Made by a program: the position numbers and the translations under genes. From positions 47,322,042 through 47,386,041 of the forward strand of contig CM060734.1 of the NCBI GenBank assembly GCA_030704615.1: a stretch of DNA of 64,000 bases. The letters run 5' to 3'. This document shows, one piece after another, positions 42,644 through 54,559 of this stretch. Each line of letters opens with the position of its first letter. Positions within the stretch are counted from its first letter, which is position 1. The DNA is from Takakia lepidozioides (taxonomy: Eukaryota; Streptophyta; Takakiopsida; Takakiales; Takakiaceae). A model generated the notes under the pieces. That model ran no database searches. It was not told the origin of the DNA and saw nothing but the letters and a program-made list of their open reading frames with translations.

Positions 42644-44155
42644 TTGAAACCAACAAATCTCCAATTGAATATGATATCCATGTCCACCTATGACGATGTA
42701 GAGGACATAAAGGAGATTCAAGAAGCACTGAAGAGCGACAAATTTGCTACGACACTACGAAATCAACTAAATCGACCTCGAGACAACCCACATGTTACAA
42801 ACGACTTCGAATTCAAAGATGACTTACTTTATTTCAAGGGACTTCTCTATGTATCTCCAGGACCTACACGACTTCGAATTCTTCAAACATGTCATGATCT
42901 TCCGGCTGCAGGACATTTCGGCTTCAACAAAACAATAGAATTGATATCCAGGGACTACTGGTGGCCGCAGATGTGGAAACTCGTGAAAGAATTTATAAAA
43001 TCTTGCGACACATGTGCTAGAGCGAAGGGACCACGACATCGACCTTATGGCCTTCTTCAACCATTACCCATTCCCAAGGGTCCATGGTCATCCGTGTCTA
43101 TGGACTTTATTACGGACCTTCCAATTTTCAAGACCACCGATTCAATCCTTGTTATTGTAGATCGTTTTACGAAGATGACACATTTCATTCCATGTAATAA
43201 GACGGTTACCGGCGAGGAAACTGCAAGACTCTTCCTCAATAATATGTACCACATTCATGGACTCCCGAAGGACATCGTATCTGATCGAGGACCACAGTTC
43301 ATATCAAATTTTTGGAGGGGACTATTTCACATATTGGATACTAAGATCAACCTCTCTACAGCTAATCATCCACAAACTGATGGTCAAACCGAACGTGTAA
43401 ACCAGATTTTGGAGCAGTATTTTTACTGTACGATAAATTATCACCAAGATAATTGGACGGACCTGCTGTCATTGGCTGAGTTTGCCTACACCAACACTAT
43501 ACATTCTTCGACCAAGCAAACTCCATTTTTCTCCAATTATGGTCATCATCATCGAGCAAACCCTTTCCACATGAAGATTGTTGGAAGCCCTGCTGCAGAA
43601 AACTTTGCTATTCATCTCGCTATGATTCACAAGGAGCTTACATTCCACCTCGCAGAAGCTCAAAAACAATACGATGAGTATGCAGATCAACGTCGCCAAC
43701 TCCAACCCCAGTTCAAAGTCGGAGATCATGTGTGGCTTCTTCAACGGGACATACAAACCTCGCGATCATCAAGGAAGTTAGATTATCAACGCATGGGACC
43801 ATTCAAAATTATTCGACAAATAAATCCGGTTAGTTTTCGGCTTGAACTCCCACGAAGTATGCGCATCCATCCAGTCTTTCATGTTTCATTATTGGAGTTG
43901 TATCATCCATCGAATATTCCAGGGAGAGTCTCCGTACCACCTCCACCAATCGAAGTCAATCAGGAAATTGAGTATGAAGTCGACAAAGTCCTAGACTCTC
44001 GCATCAAGTATAAACGTCTTGAGTATTTCGTACATTGAAAAGGCTACGACATCAGCGAACGAACGTGGGAACCTTCATCCAACCTCGCCAATGCATCTGA
44101 CAAAGTCCAAGAGTTTCATCAACGATATCCAGCTAAGCCCCGAGCTACATGTCAA
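42644..44155 (+). pseudogene. Second chromovirus: integrase and chromodomain
   Basis: A 464-codon open frame. Its zinc finger is CHDLPAAGHFGFNKT with SCDTCARAKG. The catalytic residues are Asp in VSMDFITDLP, Asp in IVSDRGPQFISNFW and Glu in DGQTERVNQILEQY, so the DDE triad is intact. The C-terminal part has FKVGDHVWLLQRD, GPFKIIRQINPVSFRLELP and IHPVFHVSLLELY. It runs into the chromodomain: EIEYEVDKVLDSRIKYKRLE, YFVH, then a TGA (44036-44038) where relatives have Trp, then KGYDISERTWEPSSNLANA to about 44155. One nonsense change therefore removes half of the chromodomain. This is the best-preserved retroelement domain in the window. Confidence 0.95.
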
Positions 44156-44707
44156 TAAGACGTCACAACGATGATGTCAGCCAAGTTAGCTTAAAAGTGT
44201 ACCTGATACACGCTAAGGAGGGAAAAGCACCACACATAAGTATATATAGCTACACTTCCAGCACTTCCAACACTCTTGCATCTTGTATTGGCAGTATGGA
44301 GTCACAGGAACCAGATACATTGGAGTTGTCGCTTACCTAGCTACCACATCAGCCGTTCCAAACATCACACCGACGCTCTCGAGACGATGGGCCACCAGTA
44401 CGACGCATACTTCCTCGTCTGGACCCCGTACGACGGCATGTGAAGCCTACTCGAAGTCTGATAATTCTGTTGGAGGTTGAGGCTTCGGACCCAGAGGGCA
44501 ACGAAATCATGTTTGAAGGCAGCTTCGAAAATCAGAATGCTCAAATCACTGCGTGGTCCCAAGTTCAAGGAGTTGGACACTATCGATGGTTGCATGGACC
44601 TATAAATCATTTGAGTCAAGAATGAAAAACCGAATACTTGGCAAGAACCATTCGCCGGATTTTGGATTTTCTCCAACTCTAAGCAAGTCCAAGATGAGGG
44701 GGGGTGA
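44156..44707 (+). other. Region between chromodomain and 3' LTR
   Basis: No recognisable protein. It contains a TATATATAGC motif at about 44242 and CTACACTTCCAGCACTTCC, which could belong to an LTR inserted here, but no paired ends were found. It ends in a purine run AGATGAGGGGGGGTGA just before the LTR, a good polypurine tract. Confidence 0.5.
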
Positions 44708-45466
44708 TGTCACGGACATAGCCCAGAGGAACTAACCAGGAGTAAATATCAGAAGTTACCAAGTTACCAAGTTACCAAAAATTGCCATGATTTACCGTAA
44801 TTTATCATGATCTACCATGATTTACCATTACTTACCAAGTTACCGAGAGTTTATCAAATTACCAAGAGTAACTTGAGAAACTGCTCATGAAGCTTCTTTT
44901 GAAGGAAACTTCTCCATCAAGATACCTCTTTTGTTTAAAGAAGCTTTTCCATCAAGAAACCTTTGTTTAATCTTGGAAACTTCTCCAGCAAGAAACCTCC
45001 ATATGGGAAGCTTCTTAGGGAAGCTTTTTAGTAGTCAGTATATATAAGAGGCAAGACTAGACATTCTTCAGTCTCGCCAACACCAGTTCAAGCTACTTTT
45101 GTTTCCAGTTTCCAGTACTCTAGCCCAGTTTCTGGTACTCCAGTCCAGCTTTCCAGCATTCCAGTATTCAAATCGTGTTCCAATATCTTGTACTCTTGCT
45201 CATTGTTATAAAGATCGTCTTGATTCCTATTTACTCATCGTGCATATGGCCACGCCAACCTTGACTTCTTGTCTAGTCTTGTACCACTAGTCTGATCTCT
45301 TATTTGTGTTCAGTCATGTTCTCGTCCTTGACAGAGGTGAGAGTCAAGACTAGATAGCTTCTACCACAATGGATGATTATTAATTCACATTTAGCATTAT
45401 GATGAACGCTGGAACAAATATGCATTAAATAAAAAACAGCCAAGTTTTTTTCATGAAACCGTGACA
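44708..45466 (+). repeat. Second chromovirus 3' LTR
   Basis: 759 bp with perfect 8-bp inverted ends, TGTCACGG at 44708-44715 and CCGTGACA at 45459-45466, preceded by a polypurine tract. It contains a TATATATAAGAGG promoter motif (about 45046) and several TTACCAAGTTACC-type short repeats near the start. No 5' partner is present, in line with loss of the 5' half. Confidence 0.85.
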
Positions 45467-46004
45467 TTAAATCAAAATCCAAACGATTTGAAACCTAAAC
45501 CAAGTGAAAATAAAGATAAAAATATATCATATAAACAACATTTATAAGCAAAATCTACTTGTTGTATCAAACGAGCCAAAGTCATTACACCGGTCAAATT
45601 AATATCAAATGAAACAAGCCTCAAATTGCAATGGGCTCTCTTGCTTTGGCAAAACGTAAGAGGAAGGGAAAACTAGGGAGCATGATTCAGCATACCACAA
45701 CAATCAGAGGCTTGACACAATATAAGGTCATTTGACCACATTTCTCCTTTGGTTTTAGCATGATGCGTAGTCTCTCTACAAGACAGTCAATAAATGTTCA
45801 TCTGTTCATAAAACCTGAATATAATCCATATGGTGACACTTGTCAGTCGTATAGTTCATGTCCTTATTTGCTCGTAAGACCTCCTCCAGGGCATTTTGAA
45901 CTCCAACATCAGCTGCCTCAGCCTCACCTATCACAGAGACAAGCATTTGTGTCTTAGCTTTGACCCCCGTGATCCCCTGATTCCCCGATCTCCGACTGTA
46001 AAGT
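45467..46004. other. No gene recognised
   Basis: AT-rich sequence between the LTR and the eIF4A-like fragment. The minus-strand frame from the eIF4A-like fragment continues into 45806-46004, but this part does not match the helicase. Confidence 0.4.
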
Positions 46005-46275
46005 CTCGCATGCACCTTCACTTGGAGGTAATCACCAAGTGCCCGCATCACCTTCTCAGTCACGTAGGCAAACTCACGAGTGGGAGCCAATACAAGCGCT
46101 TGGCACCCCAATAGTTGGTAGTCCAATTGTTGAAGAATACCAGAACCGAAAGTAGTTGTCTTTCCCGTCACAGACTGAGCTTGCTGAATGACATCGAGGC
46201 CCTTGGTAAAGGGCACAATACCACGTTGCTGGATGGCTGAAGCTTTCTCAAAACCGATGAATCTGAGGAACCTGA
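46005..46275 (-). pseudogene. eIF4A-like DEAD-box helicase fragment
   Basis: Within minus frame 46351-45806 the segment [74 protein letters not shown] and VKVHA follows plant eIF4A closely. eIF4A unwinds 5' leaders of mRNA as part of eIF4F. About 90 codons are present: the Q motif, motif I (AQSVTGKT, where the family has AQSGTGKT) and motif Ia (PTREF for PTREL). Everything after VHA, including DEAD, is missing, and no intron is visible within the match. Changes at two conserved motifs and truncation mark it as a pseudogene fragment. It lies directly beyond a retroelement protease in the same orientation. Confidence 0.88.
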
Positions 46276-46359
46276 GTGTGATGAGCTGCAAGGAGAAATT
46301 GAATTCAATCAGTATGGAGGCAACAGTGAGATTGTCACAGAAAGGATGCAAAGGGAGCT

Positions 46360-47420
46360 ATTGCAACTTGCAGTCGATATCAAGATTATGAAGTACAAAC
46401 CAGGGAAGTCCAAGGATCACAAGATTTGTCGGAGACTGGATGACATTGAAAACAATCTATGATGCTTGATTTTTAAGCTTCACTTCAAGGGGTTGAGTTT
46501 CATGGTCAATATTTCCTGATGTTAACGGTCGTCTATCGATGACTTCAACAGGGGCAGAGAATTTCTTTCTTACGAGCGTTAAATTGTGTTGTTTCGCAAA
46601 GTTTTTGGCAATAAAACACGCTGAGGCGCCCGAGTCCAAAAGTGCTTCTACGGAGATATCTCGATTTTTCATCCTGATTTTTACTGGAACTGTGAAACAA
46701 GGTACAGGGTCTGGAGGTAGAAAGAGACTTTTTTTTTGTGAGGAATTTGGGGTGTCCAGCCGCATGGTCCCTACTGTGATTGGACATCTTCGTTTTCCGA
46801 CCTCCTACACTTGAGTTGTGCCCCAAGCTTTGAATTTTCTCTTGTTGGGGCAGTTTAATGTTATGTGATCATCTTCTCCGCAATAAAGGCATAATCCATT
46901 CGAGCGTCATCTTTGTTTTTCTTGTGGCGTCAACGGCTTGAATCGGACAGCATTATCTGCATATGATCATTACCGGATGTCTGATGGATCATTGTGTTTG
47001 GTGTCGTAGTAGCAGCTGCATGGCGGGTCGTCGACCATCCAGATCGTTTCTACGTCTGTCGAACAAACGATTATCGTATGCAATGACTTGGGTGATGAAT
47101 TCGCTCAGTGTATTCACGTTTGGCATTGTCAGCAACAAATCTTTTACATCATCTTATAGCCCACATTGAAACTGACTGATGAGACTCTTCTCATTCCAGT
47201 CGAGGTCGCACGCAAGTTGTCGAAATTCGGCAGCATAAACGGAAGCAGGACGTGCTTCTTGTAGAAGATTTCGCATCTTTGTCTCTGCAACTCTCTCTCT
47301 ATCATTCTCTTCAGTAGGGTGCAGGTCTTTACCCACGGGATAACCAAAAGCTGAGATGGACCGGCGGTCGCCGACTTTAACCACAGCGGTCCACGGTTCG
47401 GATCGCTCCACGCGGATCCA
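46360..47420 (-). pseudogene. Gypsy gag and protease, inverted
   Basis: On the minus strand, frame 47411-47154 reads RERVAETKMRNLLQEARPAS, YAAEFRQLACDLDWNEKSLI and SQFQCGL, then after a stop DDVKDLLLTMPNVNTLSEFI and AYDNRLFDRRR, a Ty3/gypsy capsid. Further on is a zinc knuckle CLYCGEDDHITLNC (C-x2-C-x4-H-x4-C, about 46900), then the protease EALLDSGASACFIAKNF (46460-46765) and, after a frameshift, VILGLPWFVLHNLDIDCK (about 46385). Gag and protease of this style belong with Tcn1/Tf-like chromoviruses, so it may be the missing 5' half of the element at 41104-45466, now in opposite orientation. Several stops and frameshifts are present. Confidence 0.82.
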
Positions 47421-50400
47421 CGCCCCGCCATGTGGCAGGGGCGGTTTACCCAGTGGGGCCCGGGCAACACAGCTACAATTCCCTTAAGGGGGGGTATTCT
47501 TACCTTTAGCTATTAGCTTTAATTTAGACCCCTTTAAGGGTTAGGGGCCTCTAACCAAGGCGCCAGTGGTAGATAAAATGTAGGATTTTGGGATGACTTT
47601 AAGGAGCTAGTGTGATTTCACCGGTTTATATTACTTTAAGGAGCTAGTGTGATTTCCCTCCTTGGAAAAAGTCATCCCCTACCTTGGGCTCTGACACAAT
47701 GATTCACTGTAGCCTAAATTTAAGGATAGAGTACTTTTGTTCATCCCTTGTCTCTCAAGGTCTCAGCCTCTAGCTCGTAGACCTACCATTGATTATTAGT
47801 TGAGCATGCATGTTCTGGACTAATGAATGTAGTGGAAGGGATGAATTCTCAGCGGGATTCATTCATCCGGTAGGGCTGCGACAGTTCTCTGCGGCAGGGA
47901 ACGGTTCTCAGACGTTCCCCGGTTATCACTTGGTTCCCCAGAGGTTCCCAATGGCATTTCTAGGTGCCAAGGGCATCTTTGGATTCCCCACATGATTCCC
48001 ATAGGGGAGGTATTTTTTCTGGATTTCTTTTATTTCTTTTATTTTCCAGCATTTCTTATTTGCGAAATTGCTTAAATTGGATAAATGCACGTGATGCAAC
48101 TTATAGCGTGATGGGAATTTTTAGTTTTATTTTTATTTTTATTTTTTTGGAACAGGGGATGAGGCCCTGGATTTTGTTTTATTTAGGAATTTATTAAACT
48201 GATTAAACTTATTGACTGAAGGGGCTTAGAGTCAGCTTATTGAACTTAGTAAACCTATTGGATTATAATAGGTATTGTGGCCGCTCCTTTGCTGAAACAA
48301 AGTATTTGGGCACCGGGGTAGGGAAGCATTGGCTCTTCCATCTGGAGTGACTTGAACTCAGGCATCCGGTGAAGGAGGGGCATTGGGAGAGGGAGATTAC
48401 CCCTCTTCTTCCTAGGCTTGGTAGGTGCCTCGTGAAGGGATTAAAACATATCCCGGCTATAGGCGGCTCGTAGGCCTAGGCGGTAGGAATTAGACAATAA
48501 AACAAAAGACTTGGAAGGCAGTTACTTTAAGTAGATTGTAGAATTTCGTAGGACTTAGAAACACAAACTCACCTGTGAAGCGGAGTACGTAACTCCTCTT
48601 TGTCGGTAGGAATTAGCTAGTGACCATAGCCATCATGTACGACCAGGCACCCCCTGCACTAACCGCAGTCGGGTAGGCGGTTCAGTGAGCCCAATCTACA
48701 CCGCGACTTACCACAACCCCCCTAGCTAATATGCCGTCACCCTGACCGCGTGCGCTTAGGGCTCGTCAGGTGCATGGGTGGCCCTACTTTATGGGTGGGC
48801 TCCCCCAATCTGTAAACACAATCACAAGATTGTTATTGCTAAACGGCGGGCAAAGGCCCGAGGAGAAGACACGAGCCATCTTCAAATCGTAGGAGTGCCG
48901 TGGACCCATCAACTTGGACCACCTCCCATGGAGTGTACTGCCCTTGCGCGCCATGGTGGAGTTGCGGGGAGGGACACAATAAGGAGTTGTGGGGAGGGAG
49001 ATGATAAAGATGGCACGAGCAGTTCCCATTTTTTGGCGAGACGACACCAACTGGACAGCCAGCCCTGAGACATCAGGGTGGTGTTGTTTACGACACCATG
49101 AGGTGCACTAATTAGGGCGGGGGAGGACAACAAGTGGAGGGCCCTGGCTTGCGACAGGTCGATTGAGTTTTCTTTTAGCTTTCTTGTCGACCATTTTGGA
49201 ATAGGTAGGGGGTCCATTCAGGGTTGCAGGCCCACCATTTGGCGCACATTGACGGTGACAAGCTGACTTACTGCAATTCACTCATACCATCTCCTCCATT
49301 TTGCTAGTGCACCATAGGATGCCATTTACTAAAGTGGGCCGAGCTGTGGGGTAGTTTAATGGGCTGCAGTAGTTGGTGTGTGGGGGCCACTTTAAATGCA
49401 CACCTCGTGCATATCAGGCCTCATGCAGGCTTCATATTAGATAGTACTAGGGTAGCCTATGTCGTTGGCCCAAGTGTCTAGTGTCATCTAAGTCCAAGTG
49501 CAATCCCCTATGTATCTAGAGACCCCACTGTTTGGGAGATCTAGGGTAGCTTGTGCCATTGGCCCATGTGTGAAGAATTGAAAATCTAAGCCCAAGTGCA
49601 ATCTCCTATGTATCCATGTGCGTCTCCTATGCAGAGGTCCAAGTGCAACCTCCAACGTCCAATGTCACCCAAGTCCAAGTGCAATCCCAAAGCCCACTTT
49701 GCCAGTTTTGCAATCTCCCCTGTCGAGGCTTCATATATTGATATATCCACTTTGCTATTTTTTGCGAATTTCCAGCGACCATAAGTATTTGAAATTCCAC
49801 CTCTCCCATATGAAGGGCCAAGAGGGCCAATCGTTGTTCCAAGAAAGCCCACTTTGCTATTTTTCTCGAATTTCCAACGACCCAAAGCACTTGAAATTCC
49901 AGATCTCCCACACCGGAGGTCCAAAAATTATGGGACCAAGCCGGGGCACCCCTCCTCATCGAGGGCTTTCCAACGCCACCAAGCACCCGCAGTGGGGCCC
50001 CACAATTTGGGAGATCTCAACGACGCTACAAAACAATACAAAACAAAACAAATGTCTCGCTTCATATATTGATTCCAGTGAGGATTCATACCCCTTATAG
50101 CTCAGGCATAGATTTTTTTGTGTGATGACACTTTGATAATTTATATCAATTAGCCACTTGGGGAAAAATTCATGCAATTGATACCACAAACTCTTTGTTC
50201 AATTGCGCATTTGCAGCTCATACAATTTTTTTCCCACTGCACCTTGGGCCCTGGGCATATCTGCTTAAGTACACACATTTTGGTGTAATTACCTTATAGC
50301 CAAAGGGACCCCGCAGCCAGATGCATCGGCGCTACGTGGGCGCGGGCCCATCGTTGAATGTCTGTCGTACTGAAAAGGCGGTACAACCCCACACGTGCAA

Positions 50401-50600
50401 TAGCACGCGGGGTCAAGGACATTAGGGAGGGGGATATCATCATAGACCGCTGGGTAAAAACCCGGCTGGTGGACTGGAGATCCTAGGCCGGGACTGTAGC
50501 AGGGACCATGGGGTAGGCGCGCGGGCACTGCCCGCGGCGCACCACAGCCCGCCACGTGGCGAGCGCGGGGATTGTCCAGCGGACGCTTAACGCCCCATCT
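47421..50600. other. No gene; GC-rich patches and LTR-like starts
   Basis: GC-rich segments at 47340-47480 and 50300-50590 each end in a purine-rich CTTAAGGGGG (47484 and 50598), followed by similar ATTCTTACC/ATTTCTACC starts. They look like the polypurine tract and LTR start of related gypsy elements. Between them, 47620-47650 repeats AAGGAGCTAGTGTGATTTC, and 49745-49920 holds a duplicated block of about 110 bp (CCACTTTGCTATTTTT to GAAATTCCA). Open frames such as 48778-49068 (+) show no recognisable domain. Confidence 0.45.
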
Positions 50601-50601
50601 T

Positions 50602-52630
50602 AAGGGGGCATTTCTACCATCATGCTATTGATTTTTCTGGTACCCCCCTTTATGGTCATTTTGTTTGGATCTAAGGATTGAATGGTGATAAAATGCTCAT
50701 TTTTTAGCACAAGCAAGTCCTAAGAAGGGTCTTTCATTCAAGTTATAGCTGAGTCTCTAAGGAAGCCAATGGCTCAAGCTACACATCGAGACGGCGAGGG
50801 GGGAAGTTTTGGACACAAACTACACTACCCTTGATTTTAGGCTACAGTAGTGAATAGTCTAAGGGCAGGGGGTAGGGGAAGAGTATGAGGAAAGCGCCCT
50901 CTACCCTTATTTTAAGGTTGTAGGTACAACACATGGTGGGAAAGATAAACTAGGTTTTTTTATGACTTAGTTTATAACTTTAGCACAAAAGCTCATATGT
51001 GATGAGCAAGCACGATTGGGAAGAGGACCAGTCAAGAGCAGGTTATAATGGCTTTGGTGGCAAAGCTAAGAACTGGACTTGGGAATGCGAGCTTTCATTG
51101 TGTGAAGGATTGCAAGACCAAGCGAAAGGGCTGATTTGGCTTGGGGCAAATCAGTGCACTTTGTGGAGTATGTTGAGATTGGGTTTTAATCTCAAGCTTC
51201 AGCATTGAGAGGGCTCTTGTCATGGCAAGAGTAGGGCTGGAACATGAGCTAAGAGGTGCGGCAAGGCCATGGAATGAGCACCTAGGGTTTCAGAGCTTGG
51301 AAGAAGAGCTCTTGCACCACAAGAGGAGTGTCTTGTGGTTGGAAATGTAAGCCTTAGGGTTTCAGGAGCTTGGCAAAGGCTGTGGAGTGCTTAGTCTTGT
51401 CTTAGAGAGCATCAAGGAGCCAAGGAGCCAAGATAGGGGGCTGATACCTCTTGTGTGAAGAGGTTGCATGTGTGGAGCATGTATTCTGCTCATTGAAGCT
51501 TCCATCTTCAAGCTTGGAGGGCAAGCAAGGAAGAGGGAAGGGTTGACTTCCCTTATGTGAGGGGTTGTGAGGGGCTGTGACAGGCTGTTCCCTGTGGCCT
51601 GTGGGGCTGTGAGGGGCTGTGACAGGCTGTGGCCTTTGGGGCTGTGACCCCTGTGACCTGTGTAGGGCTGTGATAGGCTGTGAGGGGCTGTGAGGGGCTG
51701 TGATAGGTTGTGGCCTTTGGAGTTGTGACCCGTGTGACGTGTATAGGGCTGTGATGGGCTATGAGGGGCTGTGACCCTGTGACCTGTGTAGGGCTGTGAT
51801 AGGCTATGACAGGCTGTGACCTGTGGCTTTTGGGGCTGTGACGGGCTGTGACAGGCTGTGGCCTGTGTCGGGCTGTGACCAGTGATCTGTGTGGGCCTAT
51901 GCTGGTCTGTGGTGGCCCGTGTTGACCTGTGGACGGCCTGTGCTGATTCGTGGAGGCACTGGTGGACTGCCTAAGGACTGACATGAGGTCTTGAAGGCCA
52001 AATTTTGAAGCTCGTGGAGGGCGGTTTGAGGAGTATCTTCATGATATTCCCATGGTCATGCAAATGAGGGAAGAGAGGAGAGGAAGAGTGTTGGGATGAG
52101 GGCATGCTGGGGTTAGGCATTGCTTTAGCTTCTCTTCCTCATAGTGTTCCACCCTCTCATTAGGCCTAGACCTTTCCGTAGGTGGAGGCAAGAGTCAGTC
52201 CGGGTTTGGGCTGGGGTGTCCTTGCAGAAGCAACACCCTGGAGTTGTTTTTGGTGTGGGGGAGTTGTCGTTCTGATTTCTTGTGTTTGGATCCCCTCCAT
52301 ACCTGCATGCTTGACTGTGCGCCATGTTAGTTTTGTGTAGGCGCTTGTTTTTATAGGTGATTGGTCCGGATTTGATCACCGGCTAGTCCTAGAGCATGCT
52401 GTCGATGGTGAGGCTGGGGTGATGACCAGTCAGACCATCATTGTTTCTTCTATGGTGAGGTTGGAGGTGATGACCAGCCAACCATAGGAGTGCTTGCGGT
52501 GGATGTAGGTGCAGGTATAGGCTATGTTAGGAATCTAGTATTATACCATAAGCCGCAACAGGTTCTCTACCCGGTTATCTTGTGGAGAGGGGGTTAGGGA
52601 CATGTTCATGACCGGTTGAGTGTCAGTTTG
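50602..52630 (+). repeat. Gypsy family 3, copy 1: LTR and leader (approximate)
   Basis: The region leads into the gag at 52640 and is shared with copy 2 in inverted order: 51120-51260 matches the minus strand of about 63700-63960, and 52285-52630 matches the minus strand of 62190-62540. Segment 51940-52265 matches 62600-62923 but in the same orientation, so it is flipped in one copy. The exact LTR ends are not resolved, and no clear primer site was found. Confidence 0.55.
51560..51890. repeat. GGCTGTGA minisatellite
   Basis: Dense tandem array of GGCTGTGA-based units (GGGGCTGTGACAGGCTGTGA and TGTGACCTGTGTAGGGCTG variants) about 330 bp long, within the presumed LTR of copy 1. The open minus frame across it is an artefact of the repeat. 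Unit order shows higher-order blocks of roughly 60 bp. Confidence 0.85.
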
Positions 52631-52641
52631 TCAACACGGAG

Positions 52642-53670
52642 GTGCCACTAGTTGCTGGGGACAGTGCCGGTTCGAGCACTAGCGATATTAGTGGGTACAC
52701 GAGACAAGGTGTGCGGTTTAGGCCACCTTCACCTCCTGTGTCTTCTACGGAAGGTTCTGATTCGGATTGTGAATCAGGAGGACTTACACCGGCGGTGCAA
52801 GTTGTTTCTTTGCCATTGTTGTGGGACACAATGGAGGAGATGTATGGAGCTACCAAGGGGCCACGAAGGTACTCTGGGGCGGTGGGCACCATCAAGTTGG
52901 ATGATTTTATCCAAGAGTTTGATAGTTGGTGTGATTTGCAGCAAATGCGCAATCCACAACTATTTACGCTTTTCATGGCATGGAAGGGGCTGTTTCAGCA
53001 CCTTGAGGGGCCGCCTATGGATGATTACCATGAGTTCAGGCGGGGGCATGAGGTTGAGATCGAGGATTGGAGGATGTACTGGTCACCCGACTATGTCTCC
53101 ATCACTAGGGGCACTAGAGCCACGAGGGCAATGGCTACACCTGCCACTGTACCGGCAGCTTCAGCAAGCAGCAGTGGGACTAGTGGGACTGGTGGTACCG
53201 TAGCTACGACGTCCACCCAAGCCACTACTGCACCAGCACCAGTACCCGTGCCTGCCTTCAACCCTGTTGTGGAGTTCTTCGAAGAGTTGAGAGGGAACTA
53301 CCAAGGGGTGAGGACAGAGAAGTTGCGGAGCTTGCAAGAGTTCCAACGGAAGCCTATTGAGAGCTTGAGAAAGGCTTTCATTCGCATGAGGCGCTTGATA
53401 ACTGTAACCCAAGGGGTTACGGAAGCTCAGGCAGTCCAATTCTGGTATGGGATATTGGACAAGGAGTTGAGGAGAAGGGTGCGGGATGCAACTCTCCTAC
53501 AAGCGGCCCAACCCACCTTAGCAAATGTGTTTTTGTTGGTAGAGCGGATAGAGCTCAACATGGTGGAAGAACGAGTGGTCATGGTGGGATTAGCTAAGGA
53601 GACACCACGGGGTAGTGGTACTCCTAGCCAACCACTACCTCAACGTGCTCAAGGCAACAAGGGGGCTTAG
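52642..53670 (+). pseudogene. Gypsy family 3, copy 1: gag
   Basis: A 342-codon open frame. It contains GYTRQGVRFRPPSPPVSS, TIKLDDFIQEFDSWCDLQ, AWKGLFQHLEGPPMDDYHEF, a Thr/Ala/Ser-rich linker, then VEFFEELRGNYQGVRTEKL, FQRKPIESLRKAFIRMRRL and VTQGVTEAQAVQFWYGILDK, matching the retrotransposon gag core. The frame has no ATG before about 52831 (MEEMYG) although the similarity to copy 2 begins at about 52642, so the true start is either that ATG or an upstream region altered by mutation. A TAG at 53668-53670 separates it from the zinc-knuckle part. Confidence 0.85.
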
Positions 53671-54542
53671 GTGAAACTCAGGGAAGGACAGAGAAGACCT
53701 CAAATGCAGGGGTCTCTCCCTTCATTTGCAGGCCAACAACGGGCGGAGGTGGTGTGTTGGACATGTGGAGGATCCCATGTCAAGAAGGATTTCCCAGAGG
53801 GAGGCAAAGGGCCGGCACATGCACAGCCTGCACAGTTGCATTGTGGGTATTGTGGCAAGCACGGGCATGGAGAGGCCCAGTGTTATGGTTTGCATCCTGA
53901 GTTGCGCCCAAGCCAGTTCCAAGGAAACAATGGTGGCCGAGGGCGAGGTGGAGCAGCCCAGAGAGGACGAGGTGGCGAGGCCAATGGCAAGCTCAACATG
54001 GCTAAGGACGCGGAGGTCAGGGTGTTGACCAAGGCATGGCCAACCGGCTTCAGCAGCTAGAGCAGAGGCTCGCTGCCATGGCTATAGCTCAGGTGGTACC
54101 GGCTCCAAGGCCGGATGGTCCACCTCCTGCTCCTGAGGGAGGAGATATGGGAGGTATGGGATTCATGTGCGGAGCAGCACTACCACTAGTGCAAGTGAAG
54201 TCTGCTGCAGCCATGATTCGAAGAGCAGCACGAGTTCCTGAGCCACGAGGTGCAGAGGTGGAGTTGGATCCACAGCATGGGGAGGCAAGCCGTCAGGCTA
54301 GGCTTCCTCAGTCATTCACATTGGCGGAGATAGTGTCGATGCCATACATGGCACCTAGTTCTTGCCTGACTGTTACCGAGGTGGAGGTTACTATGCCATT
54401 GGGGAGAGCTACACGGGTAGCATCACTACCTAGTGCCAAAGCTACGGCAGGTAGTTTGCTGCTGGGAGCGGCCACATCTGTGTGTCAGGCTCCATTGTTC
54501 TCGGCTACCATGATTGCAACGCCGGGGGGTAAGACTAGCTGA
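53671..54542 (+). pseudogene. Gypsy family 3, copy 1: zinc-knuckle region
   Basis: Directly after the gag stop, frame 53671-54060 has CWTCGGSHVKKDF (a knuckle whose last Cys is Phe; copy 2 has Cys) and CGYCGKHGHGEAQC (intact C-x2-C-x4-H-x4-C), then a Gly/Arg-rich GRGRGGAAQRGRGG tail. An overlapping frame (54036-54542) begins MANRLQQLEQRLAAMAIAQ, a likely coiled helix, followed by a Pro-rich linker and EVELDPQHGEASRQARLPQ. Copy 2 shows the same order. These regions bind genomic RNA in intact elements. Confidence 0.8.
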
Positions 54543-54559
54543 GGTGTTTAGGCTGGCAG

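Noticed and set aside
41104-45466. Fungal contamination as the source of the Tcn1-like chromovirus
   Set aside because: It is flanked on the same sequence by a plant-type SINE, CACTA and PPR material, and such elements are known in non-seed plants; contamination would need a chimeric assembly.
51553-51984. 143-codon minus frame rich in His, Ser, Thr and Pro
   Set aside because: It is a read-through of the GGCTGTGA minisatellite, not a protein gene.
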